Source: Azolla caroliniana (Eukaryota; Polypodiophyta). From it: DNA of 64,000 bases. A program made the translations under genes and the position numbers. Where the stretch lies: NCBI GenBank assembly GCA_043228905.1, contig JBHGNT010000006.1:1674001-1738000 (forward strand), given 5' to 3'. Positions 58,895 through 64,000 of the stretch are shown piece by piece; within the stretch, counting starts at the first letter, position 1, and each line of letters begins with the position of its first letter. The notes below the pieces were generated by a model. The model did not search any database. It was given only the letters and a program-made list of their open reading frames with translations, and had not been told where the DNA came from.

Positions 58895-59665
58895 TGTCGT
58901 GAAGAATTTCGGCCATAGGCGAAAACCGGGAAACATTGTCTACATCGGCGGGGTGCAGCGTGTGTACGCACCCATGTACATTTGGTGTGAATATCGAGGG
59001 CACCTTTATGGCGCCAAAGAGTAGTCAAGTCGGGACAGACGATCCCATGAAAGTTGGGATTTGTCCCACATTGTAACGCGTCCCTCTCCTTGTTCTATAA
59101 AAGGGAGGGAACGCCCTTTGTAAAAGGGGTTGCCCATTTTGGATTAGAGGGTATACCGGTAGGTTTAGGGTTAGGGTTCTTCTGCTTCTTCTTCTTCCCC
59201 TTCGTGTTCGTTTAGGGTTGGCTGCAGCTTGTCTCCTGTGCAAGACCCCGCTCGGCGCGACGAGCCCGAGAGCTCCCCGACGGCGGCTTGACAGCAGACG
59301 ACTGTTGTAAACTATCTTGGTCCGGCTCAAAGCCGGGAGTGTATTCTCTCTATATATATATACATATACGTTTGCGTCTGTCTGTGTATATTGGCGTCTT
59401 GTTGGTGTCGGGTGCTCCACTCCTTCCTTGCGTTTCCTGTACATAAGGGCGTGAGTCGGGTCGGGCTGTGTGTGCGTGTGTGTGCGTGAGTCGGTGTTAA
59501 GCACGCTCTCTCTCTCTCTCGCTCTCTCCCCCCCTTCGGTTGCTTCCAGTGTGTTTCTGAGATGCCCCAGAAGCCGTGAAGCATGACTTCCTACGCTCCG
59601 TCGCTCCCTAGTCCAAGACCCCCGTGGTCCCGCCTTTCTCCACGCACGCGCGTAACAACGCGACA
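58895..59665 (+). mobile_element. 3' LTR of the ACGT-family element
   Basis: Nearly identical to 49191-49959. It ends CGCGACA, followed by ACAT of the chromovirus integrase frame. Confidence 0.92.
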
Positions 59666-59667
59666 AC

Positions 59668-60355
59668 ATTATCTCCCAATTTTGGAGTTTGCTTATAACA
59701 ACTCCAAGCATACGTTTATGGGATATAGTCCTTTTATGTTGATGTATGATTTTCAGCCACGAGCCCCGATTGATGTTAATATACATCATGATGAGTTGCG
59801 AAGTACGCAAAACTTTCTTCGGGATATGCAAGATATGTTGCATATTGCACGAGATAATATAAAAATAGTTCAAGATAGAGCACGTTTTTACACCGATCAT
59901 AATAGGCAACCTCGTGTATACAACCCTGGTCAAAAGGTATTTTTACGTGTACCTCACAATTCTAAGACATTGTCTACGGGTAAGTGCGCTAAGTTAGCCC
60001 CACAGTTTTGTGGACCTTATCAAGTCAAACACATTGGTTCATCAACTTATCGTCTCACTCTTCCCGATGGCAAATTCATCCAATTTTTCATGTAAGTCGT
60101 CTAAAAGAACTTTTAGGTTATTGCGACAATACAGTTACAACTGAAACTCTGGTTACTTTTGAAGAATTATCTTTTAAACCACATGTACCAAAAATAATTC
60201 TGGATGTTAAAACAAAAAATATGTGTACTAAAACAATCCGAGAATTTAAAATTAAATGGATGGATAAATCTATCAAAGATGCCACATGGGAACGCGAAAA
60301 TACTCTTAGAACTAACTTCCCTAACTTTCTATTGCAAGAGTGCAATGTTTTAAAG
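59668..60355 (+). pseudogene. Chromovirus integrase C-terminus with chromodomain
   Basis: The chain resumes with HYLPILEFAYNNSKH, then FYTDHNRQPRVYNPGQKVFL and the GPF/Y module (APQFCGPYQV). A frameshift near 60090 leads into FHVSRLKELLG, and a chromodomain-like end follows: ILDVKTKNMCTKTIREFKIK, WMDKSIKDATWERENTL. Chromodomains direct chromovirus integration toward particular chromatin; their presence names the clade. Confidence 0.88.
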
Positions 60356-60368
60356 AGGGGGAGGAGTA
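60351..60368 (+). promoter_or_regulatory. Polypurine tract of the chromovirus
   Basis: TAAAGAGGGGGAGGAGTA directly precedes the 3' LTR start TGTTACATG. Confidence 0.8.
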
Positions 60369-60794
60369 TGTTACATGCACGACCATATAATATCCCGTGG
60401 TGAGAATTTACCGTAGTATTTTATACACGTGAATAAGTGTGAGGATTACTTTTAATCCTCGGGATTGAGACAACCCATTAGGCCAAGTGTGAACTTGCTT
60501 GGGGGCCTTGGGTCTCACTATAAATATGAGGCCTAGCTACCCTCATTTCATCATCTCTTGACTATGTCAGGACTCTGTTTCGTGGTGGGTCAACTCTTGT
60601 AGCGAGATCGCCAACACCATGTATGACTCGACGCCACGATGGTGGTATGGGACGCCGATCAAGGCTCGAGTCTGTCTCGATACCTTCGCTCGGGGGTGGT
60701 CAGGTGGATCAACAACCTTCTTTCTCTCTCTACTTTCTTATTTCATATATATTATATCCTTATCATACGCTTACATTAGATCATCACTATAACA
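60369..60794 (+). mobile_element. Chromovirus 3' LTR, complete
   Basis: 426 bp from TGTTACATGCACGACC to CACTATAACA, followed by the TCTAA duplication. TATA box CTATAAATATGAGG near 60518. It is the reference for the partial LTR at 40761 and the inverted pair at 14543-16235. Confidence 0.88.
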
Positions 60795-60799
60795 TCTAA

Positions 60800-61790
60800 A
60801 AGCAATGTTTTCATGATTGTGTGCCCTTTTAATTAAATTAAAGAATAACACTAATGGAGAGAATATGTTATAAGCTAAATAGCCTAAAGCATTGATATCA
60901 ATTGAAAGGCTCCTACATGGAGTGGATTAGGGCTTTGACTTGCTCGCATTTGATATATTAATGATGAAGTAGGCTCTTTAAGGTAGTTCCACATAAGGGC
61001 ACATGCAAGGAATAGCCCAACATTTGGTTCAAGAAGAACCAAGGTAAATTATCTAATTCTTTAGGGACCAAATTAAAATCATGTGACACAACTAAATCCA
61101 ACTTGCAATCGACATAAGATATATGAATAGATTAGTGTCTAGGAGTAAATCCTCTTCTATGGTGCTCAAAAGTGAGTGAGACTCGACGAGTACCACCACC
61201 AACACCTATATAATCGATCTTGGCACGACAAGGCAATGTTGATGTTGGGTTTGAGAAAACAACATTGGCCTTGTTTCTTAAAACACCCGTGGGAACTTCC
61301 AACTTACATTTATAATTTGACAGAAATAACTGAAGAAATCTACCAAATTCCTCACGATCAGCTTTGATACCATGGCCGGTCACTAAAGAAAAATTTCCCC
61401 GAACACAAGACCATGGTTTTGAGTTGTGTTACATGGACTTCTTTTTTTGGTAGACCAGACCATCCATAAACACATCACTAGAGAAGAGTCAGTAAACTTT
61501 CCGCTCCCTCAGTGGATTTTTTTTCCTTGGTTTCAAGTCTGAATCTTAGCGGTATTTTGCCCAAATCCTTCAAGCCCCACATCGATTTTCATCGGGCACA
61601 TCGAGAAATCAAGGTCTCAGACTTACATTTTACCCCAGATGTTCAAATGAGGGGAGGATCTAGGGTTTCAGACATACATTTTGAGCTCACAGTTCAATGA
61701 TTAGATTGAAGATCTCTCTGTAGGGGAGATGACCCTCGGCTTATTTTTACCGATAATGTGAAGATTCGTCATTGTCATCTTCTAGGTGAC
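60800..61790. other. Upstream region of the macro-domain gene
   Basis: No coding support on either strand. A TCTTCTAG|GTGAC acceptor-like site a few bases before ATG 61791 could end an intron in the 5' leader, but this is only a motif match. Confidence 0.35.
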
Positions 61791-64000
61791 ATGGATTCTT
61801 CAAGAGGAGTTTCTAGCAGTATAATTGATAATTCTATCGTGAAGCTAGATCAAGTTCCTCGGTGGAGCGATGCTGATTATAATGTTTCCGATGATGGATC
61901 GGGTTCGGGAGACCCTCTTTCGTCTTCAAATGATCATGATCTTACAGAAGTAACCACTTCACGATTTCCACTCGATCATGGCATCAATTCGAAGCTTTAC
62001 CTATGGCGTGGAACCCCATGGAACCTTGACATCGATGCTGTCGTCAATTCTTCGAATGAGGTATGGACCAATCTGAACTTTAATGGTTCTCACTATGCAT
62101 TATGGTTTTTATGTTATTGGGTTCTTTGCAGCATGATATGGTATGGTCAATTCATCTGTTGGAAGTCTGAATACCAATGAAATGGTGTAGGTATCTCCAA
62201 GATAGTTTTCATTATTGGACGTAGTGGTGCATCCATTGGTTATGGGCTGCATTATTAGATGCATTGGCTTCATCCATTGATTTGTGTCTATGGAATTTTG
62301 CGAGCATTCGTTATGGATTGAATTCCTTTATTGGATCCATTGGTTTGGGCCTATGGAATGGTGTAAAGATCCATTATGGATTTAATTATTGTAAACATTC
62401 ATCTTTTTGGGGCATTCATGCCTATTGAATGGTGTAACAATCTCATTATAGTTCTCATAATGGGATTCATTGTTTTGAGGCATCAATCCCTATAGCATGG
62501 TGTAAGGATTGAGCTTTGGTTTTTGTTATTAGATGCATTGTTCTGTTCACTCGTAATTGCCTTTGGAATGGTGTGAGGATACATCATGATTTTCATATTG
62601 AATGCACTGGTTTCATTCATTAATTTGGGGCGTAAATGACTGTGGGATGATGTATGAATTTATCATGGTTTCCATTATTGGATTCGTTGGTTTCAATCAT
62701 TGGTTTGAGGCATCCATGTCCCTATGAAACAGTATGATGATCCATTATGGTTTTCATTGGTTATATTCATTGATTTAAAGCATCAATGCATATGGAATTG
62801 TGTGAGGATCTATTGTGGTTTTCATCATTGGATCAATGCATATTCATTTGTTTGAGACATCAATGCCTACTGGTGTACGGATTCATTCTTATTTCAGTAT
62901 TAGATACATCAATACATCCATTGGCCAGAGGCAGTAATGCATATGGAAAGATCTAATAATATATTATGATATCCATTGTTTGAGGCATTAAGGCCTATGG
63001 TATGATCTAAGATCAATTATCGTATCCATTGGTTTGAGGCATCAAAGCCTATGGAATGGTGTAAGGATACATCATAGTTTTTTTTAATGGGTTCATTCGT
63101 ATCATTCATTGGTTTGATGCGTCAATGCCCATCAAATGGTTTGAACTCCATTATGGTTCTTTTGATTGGATGCATTGGTTTCATTTATTAATTTGATGTA
63201 CTGCTTTTGTTTTCTTGAGGCATCAATGCCCATTGAATGCCATGAAGATCCATTATGGTTTTCTTTATCGGGTCCATTTTCATTGTTTTGAGGCATCAAT
63301 GCTCATTGAATATTTTAAGATTCATTTTGAGGCAGTGGTTTCATCCATCGATCTGAGCCATCAATGCATTGATACTTGCCTCATTATAGTTGACACTCAA
63401 TCAATCAATTTGTGATCATGTATGATAAAACTGAATGAGTTTTTGCAATCCTTTACCAGAACTGTCCTTCAAAAGGCATGATTGATTTATCCTAGCTGCC
63501 TTCTAGAGTGTTGTGAAACCATCGTGGTTTACTTATTTGTCTTTGCCATCTTTTCATTACACTTGAAATTTACTACAAAAATTACTATCTTTCATGTGTT
63601 ATTGGAATAAAAAGGCCAACCCTATATTGTTGAAGCCCGCAAATATTGCGATTGATTTAGTTGCATGGCCACATTGAACAAATGTAATTACTATATACTT
63701 ATGTCTGAGACCTATAGTTCTCAAATTCAAATTGAGAATGAAGAACATAAGTGTATTGGGAATTGGGCCATGAACCTTTTTCTGTTCAATGCTAGTTTTA
63801 TATGTGGACATTGAGTACATGTACTATGACATATGAGAATAAATAATACATGCTAGCAACACTTAACGAATGACCACTAATTAAGTTTTTATATCTAATT
63901 TAAACTGTTCCTCGCTAACAGAATCTTGATGAGATGCATAGCAGTCCAGGATTACATGCTGCAGCAGGGCCAGGACTTGCTGAGGAATGTTCAACATTGG
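61791..64000 (+). CDS. Macro-domain protein, GDAP2-like (partial, first two exons)
   Basis: Exon 1 is 61791-62060 (90 codons, MDSSRGVSSS start), donor GAG|GTATGG; exon 2 begins at 63922 after CTAACAG and runs off the window. Joined, they read LYLWRGTPWNLDIDAVVNSS, then NE|NLDEMHSSPGLHAAAGPGLA. This is the ADP-ribose-binding start of a macro (Appr-1-p processing) domain; NSSNENLDE is its characteristic loop. LDQVPRWSDADY and SRFPLDHGINSKLYLWRG are typical of plant homologues of GDAP2, which carry a macro domain followed by a Sec14/CRAL-TRIO domain. The second domain would lie outside the window. ATG 61791 is the first in-frame ATG; phase is 0 at the junction. Function in plants is poorly known. 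Confidence 0.9.
62195..63375 (+). repeat. Degenerate repeat array in intron 1 of the macro-domain gene
   Basis: About a dozen imperfect units of roughly 90-110 bp. Each is built from TTGGTTTGAGGCATCAATGC, a (T)ATGGAATGGTGTAAGGAT block, CATTATGGTTTTCAT and TTGGATGCATTGGTTTCAT. The intron (62061-63921, 1861 bp) is mostly this array. No coding potential. Confidence 0.75.

Larger units (their letters stand above)
49191..59665 (+). mobile_element. Full-length ACGT-family LTR element (gag only)
   Basis: Two near-identical LTRs (49191-49959, 769 bp; 58895-59665, 771 bp) start TGTCGTGAAGAATTTCGG and end CGTAACAACGCGACA. The left flank is ACGT (49187-49190), the right ACAT (59666-59669), a 4-bp duplication with one change. 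Excision restores the chromovirus frame WER/H-YLP. The interior is about 3.5 kb after removing the nested copia (53412-58872). It holds a primer-binding-like site, a gag-like frame and a repeat-rich region, but no protease, polymerase or integrase. It is a non-autonomous element of the TR-GAG/LARD kind. Confidence 0.87.
40761..60794 (+). mobile_element. Ty3/gypsy chromovirus, decayed, with nested insertions
   Basis: The LTR start TGTTACGGGCATGACC at 40761 and the LTR end TATAACA at 60794 are flanked by a perfect 5-bp duplication, TCTAA (40756-40760 and 60795-60799). Between them lie gag, protease, reverse transcriptase-RNase H, integrase and a C-terminal chromodomain in the Ty3/gypsy order, broken by stops. 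About 14 kb of the 20 kb is later insertions: the ACGT-family LTRs at 41242-42793 and 48411-49070, the copia solo LTR at 44526-45777, and the full ACGT-family element at 49191-59665. Confidence 0.88.

Noticed and set aside
53412-60368. Possible endogenous pararetrovirus
   Set aside because: Both pol sets have integrase, LTRs and target duplications, and there is no movement or coat protein; they are Ty1/copia and Ty3/gypsy elements.
40761-60794. A single giant retrotransposon or captured gene cluster
   Set aside because: Every extra block has its own target duplication and belongs to a known LTR-element type; no host gene fragment was found inside.

Overview
The window is nuclear DNA of a flowering plant. 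Its host genes are plant-type: a plastid-targeted amidophosphoribosyltransferase, a MATE transporter of the DETOXIFICATION family, and the start of a macro-domain gene. Introns have GT..AG borders, and the intergenic space is filled with LTR retrotransposons, L1-type LINEs, hAT and Mutator-like DNA elements and MITEs. I cannot name the species. Only three host genes are visible: 17898-19772 (+, purine synthesis), 27888-29828 (+, two exons, MATE efflux) and 61791 to beyond 64000 (+, macro domain, cut by the window edge). They look like independent transcription units with no functional link.

Layout. 1-8.3 kb: decayed minus-strand LINEs, one of which carries a complete hAT element (2570-3885, 8-bp duplication) and a hAT-type MITE. 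8.3-12.8 kb: AT-rich DNA with nothing recognisable. 12.8-17.25 kb: a minus-strand LINE broken by a Mutator-type hairpin MITE (13784-14096) and by an unusual head-to-head palindrome of one LTR (14543-16235), which itself contains a solo LTR of a second family. 17.4-20 kb: the purine gene. 20-27.7 kb: LINE debris. 27.9-29.9 kb: the MATE gene. 33.3-34 kb: a hAT MITE. 35.8-39.8 kb: a LINE holding a 2.3-kb element with 35-bp inverted repeats and a 4-bp duplication. 40.76-60.79 kb: one decayed chromovirus (Ty3/gypsy) bounded by TCTAA duplications and swollen by nested insertions. 61.8-64 kb: the macro-domain gene, whose first intron is a degenerate repeat array.

The main discovery candidate is an LTR family with TGTCG...CGACA ends. 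Six copies lie here (15067-16173, 41242-42793, 41718-42562, 45013-45742, 48411-49070 and the full-length 49191-59665). All carry 4-bp rather than 5-bp target duplications. The target is ACGT in four exactly, ACGT/ACAT in one and CCGT in one. An empty paralogous site at 14602 and restored reading frames in the interrupted chromovirus pol confirm the 4-bp size for individual copies. The only full-length copy encodes a gag-like protein and no pol, so it looks non-autonomous. A young Tnt1-like Ty1/copia element (53412-58872, duplication CGTGT) sits inside it.

The insertions can be ordered: chromovirus first; then a solo copia LTR and the ACGT-family elements; then another ACGT-family LTR inside each of two older LTRs, and the intact copia inside the full-length ACGT-family element.
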